Shown here piece after piece: positions 21,106 to 27,664 of a stretch of DNA of 64,000 bases. Below the pieces are notes generated by a model, which had not been told where the DNA came from, made no database searches, and worked only from the letters and a program-made list of their open reading frames with translations. Made by a program: the position numbers and the translations under genes. Source of the stretch: Actinoplanes palleronii (GTDB lineage: Bacteria > Actinomycetota > Actinomycetes > Mycobacteriales > Micromonosporaceae). How positions within the stretch are numbered: position 1 is the first letter of the stretch; each line of letters begins with the position of its first letter. The stretch is taken from NCBI RefSeq assembly GCF_016862315.1, contig NZ_BOMS01000057.1:159304-223303 (forward strand), in the 5' to 3' direction.

Positions 21106-21119
21106 GGGACCCAAGGCCG
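21106..21119. promoter_or_regulatory. DosR/DevR-box-like site in nifJ-operon/SDR promoter
   Basis: GGGACCCAAGGCCG matches GGGAC-N4-GNCCC at nine of the ten fixed positions (last base G instead of C). It lies 58 bp before the SDR start and 168 bp before the GltD-like start, in a divergent 239-bp promoter region. Confidence 0.5.
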
Positions 21120-21177
21120 TATCGGCGCCCCTGTCGCGGGATGACAGTCGTGGGGAGACCGATCTGAGGAGGCTGAG

Positions 21178-21918
21178 ATGGAACAGGACCTCGCCGGCAA
21201 GGTCGCCATCGTGACCGGCGGCGGCTCGGGGATAGGTGAGGCGACCGCGGTGCTGCTGGCGCGGCGCGGCGCCCGGGTGGTGGTCGCCGACTGGGACGTG
21301 GAGGCCGCCGAGCGGGTGGCCAAGCAGGTCGGCGACGGCCTGTCCTTCGCCGTGGACGTCTCGGATCCGCCGGGATGCGCCGCGATGGTGCAGGCCGCCC
21401 TGGCGGCGTACGGCCGGCTCGACATCGCGGTCAACAACGCCGGGATCGGTGGTCCGCAGGCGCCCACCGGCGAGTATCCGCTCGACGGCTGGGACCGGGT
21501 CATCGGCGTGAACCTGAGCGGTGTCTTCTACAGCATGCGCGCCGAGATCCCGGCCATGCTGGCCTCAGGCGGCGGGGCCGTCGTCAACATGGCCTCCATC
21601 CTGGGCTCGGTCGGTTTCGGCATGGCGGTCGCCTACGTGGCCGCCAAACACGGGGTGGTCGGGATGACCAAGTCCGCGGCGATCGAGTACGCCCAGCAGG
21701 GCATCCGGATCAACAGTGTCGGACCCGGGTTCATCGACACGCCGTTGCTCGCCGCCGCCGATCCCGACGTGATCGCCGGGGTCAGCGCGCTGCACCCGAT
21801 CGGCCGGCTGGGCCGTTCCGAGGAGGTCGCCGAGCTCGTCGCGTTCCTGGTCTCGGACCGGGCGTCGAACATCACCGGGTCGTACTTCGTGACCGATGGC
21901 GGCTACACCGCGCGATGA
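21178..21918 (+). CDS. SDR-family oxidoreductase
   Basis: A 246-residue classical short-chain dehydrogenase using NAD(P). TGGGSGIG (14-21) is the cofactor loop, followed by the NNAG structural motif, an upstream serine in NMASILGS, the catalytic YVAAK and the C-terminal TGSYFVTDGGYTA. ADWD at the end of strand 2 suggests NAD+ rather than NADP+. Resembles glucose/alcohol dehydrogenases of the FabG group; substrate unknown. The start follows GAGGAGGCTGAG. Divergent from the GltD-like/nifJ operon and sharing its DosR-like box. Confidence 0.93.
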   Translation: MEQDLAGKVAIVTGGGSGIGEATAVLLARRGARVVVADWDVEAAERVAKQVGDGLSFAVDVSDPPGCAAMVQAALAAYGRLDIAVNNAGIGGPQAPTGEYPLDGWDRVIGVNLSGVFYSMRAEIPAMLASGGGAVVNMASILGSVGFGMAVAYVAAKHGVVGMTKSAAIEYAQQGIRINSVGPGFIDTPLLAAADPDVIAGVSALHPIGRLGRSEEVAELVAFLVSDRASNITGSYFVTDGGYTAR

Positions 21919-21937
21919 CCGGCCGGGGCGCCCGGTG

Positions 21938-22696
21938 TCAGCGGCTGCCGCGGGCCGGGCCGATCCGTACCGGGTCCCCGGCCCCGACGGGATCGAGATA
22001 GCGCCCACCCGGCTCCGGCACCGGGGCGCCGTGCCGGTCGAGCCGGTACCGCATCGGCACCGCGGTCGGGATGTCCAGGCGTTCCACGTCGGCCGGGCTC
22101 ATCCCCTCGAGGTGCATCACGAACGCCCGCAGACTGTTGCCGTGCCCGACCACCAGCGGTGTGCCGCCGGACCGTAGCTGCGGGAACAGTACGTCGGTCC
22201 AGTACGGCAGGGTCCGTCGCCAGACGCCGGCGAGGCTCTCGGTGCGCGGCAGTGCCTCGGGCGGCAGGCCCGCGTACCGGGCGTCGGCGTACATCACCGC
22301 GGCCGCGTCCTCGTCCATCGCGGGCGGTGCGACCGCGAACGATCGCCGCCAGGCACGGAAGCGCGCGTCGCCGGCCTCCGCGGCGACCGCGCGTTTGTCC
22401 CGTCCGGTCAGGGCGCCGTAGTGCCGTTCGTTGAGCCGCCAGGATCGTCGTACCGGTATCCACTCGCGGCCCAGCACGCTCGTCACGATCTCCGCGGTGG
22501 TGATCGATCTCCGCAGCAGCGAGGTGTGCACGCCGGTCGGTCGCACGCCGAGGCGGAGCAACGCCGCCGCGGCACCGTGGGCCTGTGCCACGCCGAGGTC
22601 ACTCAGCGGCGCGTCGTCCCAGCCGGTGAAGACGTCGGCCGCGTTGCTCACGCTCTGGCCGTGCCGCAGGAGCAGCAACGCCCCGCCCTCACCCAT
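21938..22696 (-). CDS. gpmA: 2,3-bisphosphoglycerate-dependent phosphoglycerate mutase
   Basis: A 252-residue histidine phosphatase-superfamily enzyme interconverting 3- and 2-phosphoglycerate in glycolysis. The catalytic histidine is in LLRHGQS (residues 9-15); the family-specific LNERHYGALTGRDK loop and the second histidine in VVGHGNSLRAFV are present. Length fits dPGM. It is divergent from the DUF1918 gene, with two DosR-like boxes between them, and is probably a second, condition-specific copy rather than the housekeeping enzyme (inference). Confidence 0.93.
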   Translation of the reverse strand: MGEGGALLLLRHGQSVSNAADVFTGWDDAPLSDLGVAQAHGAAAALLRLGVRPTGVHTSLLRRSITTAEIVTSVLGREWIPVRRSWRLNERHYGALTGRDKRAVAAEAGDARFRAWRRSFAVAPPAMDEDAAAVMYADARYAGLPPEALPRTESLAGVWRRTLPYWTDVLFPQLRSGGTPLVVGHGNSLRAFVMHLEGMSPADVERLDIPTAVPMRYRLDRHGAPVPEPGGRYLDPVGAGDPVRIGPARGSR

Positions 22697-22806
22697 CCTC
22701 GTCCTCCGGCCCTCGCCCGGTCACCCCGCGGACGGCCCGGCCGATCGCGACGAGCCGGTCCGGCCGGGCGCCGTTCCACCATCGGGTACGCCGGGCCGGT
22801 CCGGCA

Positions 22807-22820
22807 GTGCCGAAGGTCCC
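22807..22820 (-). promoter_or_regulatory. DosR/DevR-box-like site upstream of gpmA
   Basis: Read on the reverse strand this is GGGACCTTCGGCAC, matching nine of the ten fixed positions of GGGAC-N4-GNCCC. It lies 111 bp before the gpmA start, with a second site 22 bp away on the other side of the same divergent promoter. Confidence 0.55.
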
Positions 22821-22842
22821 GAGCGCCGGGCCGCCCGGTTGT

Positions 22843-22856
22843 GGGACCTTCGACCC
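22843..22856 (+). promoter_or_regulatory. DosR/DevR-box-like site upstream of DUF1918 gene
   Basis: GGGACCTTCGACCC is a full match to GGGAC-N4-GNCCC, the core of the mycobacterial DosR box. It lies 84 bp before the ATG of the DUF1918 gene. Paired boxes at a divergent promoter are a usual DosR arrangement. Confidence 0.65.
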
Positions 22857-22939
22857 TGGGACGGATGCCGACGGGCGGGACATCCTGGATCCGAGCCAGG
22901 ACATCGAGGAGACGGGGTGTCTCCGGAGGGGAGAACACG

Positions 22940-23152
22940 ATGAAGGCTCAGATCGGCGACCGCATCATCGTCGAAGGAGTCCACCTGGGCGACTCGCGGC
23001 GGATCGGGATCGTCACCGCCCTCACCCATGACGACGGCAGCCCGCCGTACCAGGTCCGCTGGTTGAACGACGGTCATACCAGCGTGTTCTTCCCCGGTGT
23101 CGAAGCGCGGGTCGAGCCGGCCGGTGGCGGTGAGCCGACGCCGGCCGGCTGA
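22940..23152 (+). CDS. DUF1918 domain protein
   Basis: A 70-residue protein of the DUF1918 family, a small SH3-like beta barrel: GDRIIVEGVHLGDSRRIGIV, then PPYQVRWLNDGHTSVFFPG. Widespread in actinobacteria and often near hypoxia or stress genes; molecular function unknown. The start follows GGAGGGGAG. It reads rightward from the promoter with two DosR-like boxes. Confidence 0.9.
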   Translation: MKAQIGDRIIVEGVHLGDSRRIGIVTALTHDDGSPPYQVRWLNDGHTSVFFPGVEARVEPAGGGEPTPAG

Positions 23153-23155
23153 CCG

Positions 23156-23182
23156 CCACCGGCCCGGTCAGCCGGCCGGTGG
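23156..23182. terminator. Bidirectional hairpin terminator
   Basis: CCACCGGCC and its complement GGCCGGTGG form a 9-bp stem with a 9-nt loop in the 30-bp gap between the convergent DUF1918 and small membrane protein genes. Confidence 0.5.
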
Positions 23183-23380
23183 TCAACTCCCGAGCAGCCG
23201 CAGCAGGTCGTGGACGACGAAGGCGGGCCAGACCAGGGACTTGAGGACGCCGAGCACGCCGTTGCCGAAGCTTTCGGCCGTCCCGAGGTAGTAGACCAGG
23301 GCCCCGATCAGCCCGAGCCCGTAGATCGCCCCACCACCGCCGGCACCGGGCCCGTAGCGGCGGGACTTGTTCTCGTTCAT
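23183..23380 (-). CDS. Small membrane protein, uncharacterised
   Basis: A 65-residue protein: a charged, glycine-rich N-terminus (MNENKSRRYGPGAGGGG) and one or two hydrophobic helices (AIYGLGLIGALVYYL; GVLKSLVWPAFVVHDLL). ATG 23380 is preceded by GAGGCACACG. I do not recognise a named family beyond small actinobacterial membrane proteins of this pattern. A longer frame to 23728 exists but its extra sequence is out-of-frame shadow of a Usp relic. It lies downstream of the Usp remnant and aldolase on the same strand. Confidence 0.75.
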   Translation of the reverse strand: MNENKSRRYGPGAGGGGAIYGLGLIGALVYYLGTAESFGNGVLGVLKSLVWPAFVVHDLLRLLGS

Positions 23381-23427
23381 CGTGTGCCTCCTTTCCTCGG
23401 TGTCGCCGGAGCGAAAGCCGTCATCGG

Positions 23428-23589
23428 TCAGGTCCCGGCGCCGCCGAGCACCGAGCGCGCGGTGTGATCCCCGGCGGCCGGCGGCCCGGTCCGGCGGCGG
23501 ACGACGACGATCGGTCCCCGGCCGTGGTGGAGCAGCGTCTGCGTGACCGATCCGTTCACCCCGAGCAGGACCGGGCCGGTCCGCCCCGC
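23428..23589 (-). pseudogene. Universal stress protein remnant (C-terminal end)
   Basis: This reverse-strand stretch encodes GPVLLGVNGSVTQTLLHHGR followed by GPIVVVRR, the hallmark end of a Usp domain (compare LLGSVSQALLHHAPCPVLVVR). It begins just after a TGA in the same frame and has no start codon before the conserved block, and the rest of the Usp fold is missing. It lies between the aldolase and the small membrane protein, so it once belonged to this stress gene set. Confidence 0.7.
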
Positions 23590-23640
23590 TCAGCGACGCT
23601 GAGCCGTTGGGCGCACGCCGCGGCGGCGCAGGGTCGCCGG

Positions 23641-24543
23641 TCAGACCTTCGGCGTGGTGGGGTACTTCGCCAGGATCTGGCGCAGCTGTTCGACCAGGCG
23701 CAGCGATGCGCTGTGCTCGCGCTGCCACACGTTGCGGCCGAAGATGAGTCCGGTCGCGCCGGCCGCCATCGACTCCTCGGCCTTCTCCAGCATGGCCTCG
23801 TCGCCCGCGCGGCTGCCGCCGGAGACCAGCACCAGGGTGCGGTTGGCGGCGCGGACCACAGCGTCCATGGCCTGCTGCGCGGTGAACGCCGTGTGGTACG
23901 GATCCGGGACGTCCTGTTGTTTCTCCGGGTGCGGAAAGTTGACCTTGACGACGTCGGCGCCGAGCTCGCTGGCCACCCGGGCCGCGTAGTGCACGGCGTA
24001 GAACGAGTCCTTGCCACCCTTCTGCTCGATCGCCGCACCCCGCGGGTAGGCCCAGACGACCAGCGGCATGCCGAACCGTTGCGCGTCACGCCGCACCTCG
24101 TGCAGCTGGCCGTAGTCGGGCACCTGGGCCGGGGATCCGACGTAGAGGGTGTAGCCCACCGCGTCGGCGCCCAGCCGTACCGCGTCCTCGACCGAGGCGT
24201 GCAGCGGTGACAGGGCATCGCGGTCCGACGGGATGTCGGTCTTGCCGTTGAGCTTGAGGATCAACGGCACCTCTCCGGCGTAGTCCCAGTAGAACTTTTC
24301 GGCCAGGCCGATCTGGACGGCGATCCCGTTGAACCCGCCCTCCAGGGCCAGCTTGATGATGTAGCGGGGGTCGGCGGCGGCCGGATCCGGGAAGAAGTCC
24401 CGTGGCCCGTGCTCCAGGCCCTGGTCGTAGGGCAGGAACAGGGCCGTGCCGTTGCCCAGCCCGTGCTGGTGGAGGATGCGGTGCAGCCGGGCCCGTTTGC
24501 CCGCGCTCAGCCCGCACTGCGAAAGCCGTGGTCGCGTGGTCAT
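23641..24543 (-). CDS. Class I fructose-bisphosphate aldolase (DhnA type)
   Basis: A 300-residue DeoC/LacD/FbaB-family aldolase cleaving fructose 1,6-bisphosphate. Blocks: LFLPYDQGLEHGPRDF near 40, LKLNGKTD, the Schiff-base lysine region DVVKVNFPHP near 210, LVLVSGGSRAGDE and GLIFGRNVWQRE. ATG 24543 follows GGGAGG; the longer frame from 24666 adds unrelated residues. A perfect DosR-like box lies 56 bp upstream. FbaB-type aldolases often act as alternative enzymes in anaerobic or gluconeogenic states; together with gpmA and nifJ this suggests a low-oxygen central-carbon module. Confidence 0.93.
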   Translation of the reverse strand: MTTRPRLSQCGLSAGKRARLHRILHQHGLGNGTALFLPYDQGLEHGPRDFFPDPAAADPRYIIKLALEGGFNGIAVQIGLAEKFYWDYAGEVPLILKLNGKTDIPSDRDALSPLHASVEDAVRLGADAVGYTLYVGSPAQVPDYGQLHEVRRDAQRFGMPLVVWAYPRGAAIEQKGGKDSFYAVHYAARVASELGADVVKVNFPHPEKQQDVPDPYHTAFTAQQAMDAVVRAANRTLVLVSGGSRAGDEAMLEKAEESMAAGATGLIFGRNVWQREHSASLRLVEQLRQILAKYPTTPKV

Positions 24544-24598
24544 CGCGAACCTCCCCTCTCTCACCTTCCACCATCGAGCGGGCCGGGCGTCGCGGTCA

Positions 24599-24612
24599 GG
24601 GCCGATCGTCCC
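24599..24612 (-). promoter_or_regulatory. DosR/DevR-box-like site upstream of aldolase
   Basis: On the reverse strand the sequence is GGGACGATCGGCCC, a complete match to GGGAC-N4-GNCCC, centred about 62 bp before the aldolase start codon. Confidence 0.65.
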
Positions 24613-24712
24613 GTCGACCGGCGCCGATGCGCCGTTGCCGGACGAGACATCGGTGAGATTTTGCACTCGTAGTGCACTTGTCTGGTCCGGCCAGGGAATC
24701 TAGCGTCGCAGC

Positions 24713-25780
24713 ATGGCTGATTCGTGGACGTTCGCCGTCGGTCGGGACGATCTATCCCGGACCCTCGTCGTCGATGGAGCGACGCCGGTGCTCGCCGACG
24801 GGGAAGCGCTGCTGCGGGTGGACCGGGTCGGGCTCACCGCCAACAACGTCACCTACGCGGTGCTCGGCGAGGCGATGCGGTACTGGGAGTTCTTCCCGGG
24901 CTGGCCGCGCGGGCTCGGAGCGGAGTGGGGGCTGCCGCCGCTGTGGGGTTTCGCCGAGGTGATCGCGTCCACGGTGGCCGGTGTCGAGGCGGGCCAGCGG
25001 GTGTACGGCTACCTGCCACCGGCCGGTCACCTGGTGGTCCGGCCGGAGCGGGTGGACGCCACCGGGTTCCGGGACGCCAGCGCGCACCGGGCCACGCTGC
25101 CGTCGCCGTACAACGCGTACCGGTCGACGGTGGGGGACCCGGCGTACCGGGCCGATCAGGAGGACCTGCTGGTGCTGTTCCGGCCGCTGTTCTTCACCTC
25201 GTTCATGCTCGCCGACCAGGTGGCTGACAACGACTACTACGGCGCGGAGAGTTTGGTGCTCTCGTCGGCGTCGAGCAAGACCGCGTACGCCGCCGCGTTC
25301 GAGCTGCACGGGCGCGGGCCGCGGCTGATCGGGCTCACCTCGCCCGGCAACGTGGACTTCACCAAGGCGTTGGGCTGTTATGACGACGTGCTGTCGTACG
25401 GTGAGATCGGTTCTCTGGCGGTCGTGCCCACCGCCTATCTGGACCTGTCCGGCGCACCGGACAACCGTGCCGCGCTGCGGCAGCACCTCGGGGATCGGCT
25501 GGTCCGGGACGTGGCGGTCGGCCTGACCAACCAGATTCCGAACGCGGACGCCGCCGGTGAGGTGTTCTTCGCGCCGGTGCAGATGCGCAAGCGGCGCGAG
25601 GACTGGGGCCGGGACGGCCTGGACCAGCGGTTCGCCGAGGCGTGGCAGCGGTTCGCAGCGGTGGTGGGGGAGTGGCTGGACGTGCGGGCCGGCACCGGGC
25701 CGGCCGATCTGCGGCAGGCGTGGCTTGACGTGCTGGGCGGTCGGACCCCGCCGCGCGAGGGCCGCATCGTCCAATTCTGA
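24713..25780 (+). CDS. DUF2855 family protein
   Basis: A 355-residue protein of the DUF2855 family. The fold is related to medium-chain dehydrogenases: VGLTANNVTYAVLGEAMRYW and GFAEVIASTVAGVEAGQRVYGYLPP resemble the GroES-like domain, and SLVLSSASSKTAYAAAFELH the Rossmann segment, but the zinc ligands and the usual GxGxxG are absent. Function unknown. It has no clear Shine-Dalgarno before ATG 24713. Divergent from the aldolase; whether the DosR-like box also serves it is unclear. Confidence 0.88.
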   Translation: MADSWTFAVGRDDLSRTLVVDGATPVLADGEALLRVDRVGLTANNVTYAVLGEAMRYWEFFPGWPRGLGAEWGLPPLWGFAEVIASTVAGVEAGQRVYGYLPPAGHLVVRPERVDATGFRDASAHRATLPSPYNAYRSTVGDPAYRADQEDLLVLFRPLFFTSFMLADQVADNDYYGAESLVLSSASSKTAYAAAFELHGRGPRLIGLTSPGNVDFTKALGCYDDVLSYGEIGSLAVVPTAYLDLSGAPDNRAALRQHLGDRLVRDVAVGLTNQIPNADAAGEVFFAPVQMRKRREDWGRDGLDQRFAEAWQRFAAVVGEWLDVRAGTGPADLRQAWLDVLGGRTPPREGRIVQF

Positions 25781-25841
25781 TCGCCTTTTCCTGCGGCCGA
25801 CCGCTTCCCCGGCTGCCTCTTCCGCAGGCCGGGCGCTGGTT

Positions 25842-26753
25842 TCAGACGGTGATCGGCATGGTGACACCGGTCAGGCGCTCCGATTCGGCCCACAGCCTGG
25901 CGCGGACTGCCGCGTCGCGGGCGCGGCTGGGGACGGCGGCCTTCGCGGACGGGCCGACCAGGTTCCAGCGCGGGCCGTAGTACCCGCCCGGCGTCGCGTC
26001 CGGGCTGGTCGCCGCGAACAGCAGCGGCTCGGTGCCGCGCTCGGCCGACTGGGACGGGATCAGCTTCGTGGCGATCCGCATCACCGGGCCGAGCCGCCCG
26101 CCGAGGGTCGGGCCCGAGGTCAGCAGGTTGGTGCGGGCATAACCCGGGTGCGCGCCGGTGGACCGCAGCGCCCAGCCCTGCTCGGCCGCGATGTCGCTCA
26201 GTTGGAGCGTGAACATCAGGTCGGCCAGCTTCGACTGGGCGTAGGCGCCGGTCGGGTTGTAGGACCGGGTCGACTGCAGGTCGTCGAAGGTGATCCGGCC
26301 CCGGGCGGCGACCCCGCTGCTCATCGTGGCGACCCGGGCGGCCGGCGCGGCGAGCAGCAGCGGCAGCACCCGCCCGGTCAGCGCGAACGGGCCGAGGTAG
26401 TTGCTGGCCAGCTGCAGTTCGAAGCCGTCGACCGTCTCGATCCGGTGCGGCGGCATCATCACGCCGGCGTTGTTCACCAGCAGGTCGATCGGCCGGCCGT
26501 CGGCGATCAGGCCGTCGGCGAACTCGCGCACCGAGGACAGGTCGGCCAGGTCGACACGGCGGACCCGCAGGTCGGCCCGGGAGTGCGCGGCGAGGATCTC
26601 GGCGCGGGCCCGCTCGCCCTTCTCCGGAGTGCGGACCGCGAGGATCACGTCGGCGCCGGCTGCGGCCAGCGCCTGCGCGGCGACCCGGCCGGTGCCGCTG
26701 TTCGCGCCGGTCACCACGGCGAACTTTCCTCGCATGCTGGGCACCTGGTACAT
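25842..26753 (-). CDS. SDR-family oxidoreductase (retinol dehydrogenase-like)
   Basis: A 303-residue short-chain dehydrogenase: cofactor loop TGANSGTGR (15-23), LAVRTPEKGERA (pointing to NADP+), NNAGVM, a catalytic serine in TMSSGVA and YAQSK. The C-terminal 60 residues fit the light-dependent protochlorophyllide reductase/retinol dehydrogenase-like group. ATG 26753 follows AAGGAGAT. It is divergent from a TetR regulator whose putative operators lie in between, so it is probably that regulator's target. Confidence 0.93.
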   Translation of the reverse strand: MYQVPSMRGKFAVVTGANSGTGRVAAQALAAAGADVILAVRTPEKGERARAEILAAHSRADLRVRRVDLADLSSVREFADGLIADGRPIDLLVNNAGVMMPPHRIETVDGFELQLASNYLGPFALTGRVLPLLLAAPAARVATMSSGVAARGRITFDDLQSTRSYNPTGAYAQSKLADLMFTLQLSDIAAEQGWALRSTGAHPGYARTNLLTSGPTLGGRLGPVMRIATKLIPSQSAERGTEPLLFAATSPDATPGGYYGPRWNLVGPSAKAAVPSRARDAAVRARLWAESERLTGVTMPITV

Positions 26754-26766
26754 GACATCTCCTTAA

Positions 26767-26834
26767 AGACCGGTGGTCTGTTGCTCGGCAAAGCTAACAG
26801 ACCGACGGTTCTTTACGCAAGAGACTGGTGGTCT
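26767..26834. promoter_or_regulatory. Three operator-like repeats between SDR and TetR genes
   Basis: Three copies of one dyad motif: AGACCGGTGGTCT at 26767-26779, AGACCGACGGTTCT at 26799-26812 and AGACTGGTGGTCT at 26822-26834. The first is a perfect 5-3-5 palindrome. One copy abuts the SDR ribosome site, another lies just before the TetR start, the arrangement of an autoregulated divergent TetR control region. Confidence 0.65.
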
Positions 26835-26839
26835 GTAGG

Positions 26840-27664
26840 ATGCGGTGCGTGGATTTCAAGCGCGCGCACACGGAGGAGCAGCGCAGCGAGCGGCGGCGGC
26901 AGATCCTGGACGCCACGGCCGTGATGCTGACCGAGATGCCGGTCGCGAAACTCAGCCTCAACGAGCTGAGCCGCCGGGTCGGGCTGGCCAAATCGAACGT
27001 GCTGCGGTATTTCGAGTCGCGCGAGGCGATCCTGCTCGAGCTGCTCGACGCCGAGTCCCGGGCCTGGCTGACCGAGCTCGACCGGCTCTTGCCACCCGCG
27101 GCCTCCTCCTCCGCCTCGGCCGCCTCCGCCTCGGCCGCCGCTTCCTCCTCCGGCGGCGACGCCGGCACCGGCGCTGCCGACGGCTCGGCTCGGCCCGGCG
27201 CCGGCCTGCCCGACATCGCGGATTTCGGCAGCCCTCGCGAACGCGGCGACCGCCTCGCCGCCGTGCTCGCCGAGACCGTCTCCCGCCGGCCGGTGTTGTG
27301 CGATTTATGGAGCGCGCAGGCCACCGTCCTGGAGCACAACGTCTCCGCCGCGGTCGCCCTGGAATACAAGCGCGCCACCGCCCGCGCGCTCGTTCGCCAG
27401 ATCGGGCTGATCCAGCGCTGCCTGCCGGAGCTCGGCCAGCACGACGCCACCCGGCTGGTGGCCACCATCGTGCTGACCATCGCGGCGGCTTGGCCGGCCT
27501 GCCAGCCCTCCGAGGCGCTGCGGGCGGCCTACGCCGCGGACCCGGAGGTGGCCGCCATGCAGGTGGACTTCACCGACCTGCTGCGCCAGACGATCGCGGT
27601 CAGCGTCTCCGGCCTCCTGGTCCGCGGCGAGAATCTGCCGTTCGGCCCCGTCAGCGGCCGATGA
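26840..27664 (+). CDS. TetR-family transcriptional regulator
   Basis: A 274-residue repressor. The N-terminal helix-turn-helix is clear (RRRQILDATAVMLTEM, LSLNELSRRVGLAKSNVLRY). The C-terminal half has the TetR ligand-binding helices. Between them, at about residues 85-122, sits an alanine/serine/glycine-rich stretch (for example SSSASAASASAAASSSGG) absent from typical relatives and encoded by near-repetitive CCTCCGCCTCGGC-type DNA. ATG 26840 or GTG 26849 may be the start. It overlaps the 3' end of the convergent HelD-like gene by 14 bp. Confidence 0.9.
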   Translation: MRCVDFKRAHTEEQRSERRRQILDATAVMLTEMPVAKLSLNELSRRVGLAKSNVLRYFESREAILLELLDAESRAWLTELDRLLPPAASSSASAASASAAASSSGGDAGTGAADGSARPGAGLPDIADFGSPRERGDRLAAVLAETVSRRPVLCDLWSAQATVLEHNVSAAVALEYKRATARALVRQIGLIQRCLPELGQHDATRLVATIVLTIAAAWPACQPSEALRAAYAADPEVAAMQVDFTDLLRQTIAVSVSGLLVRGENLPFGPVSGR

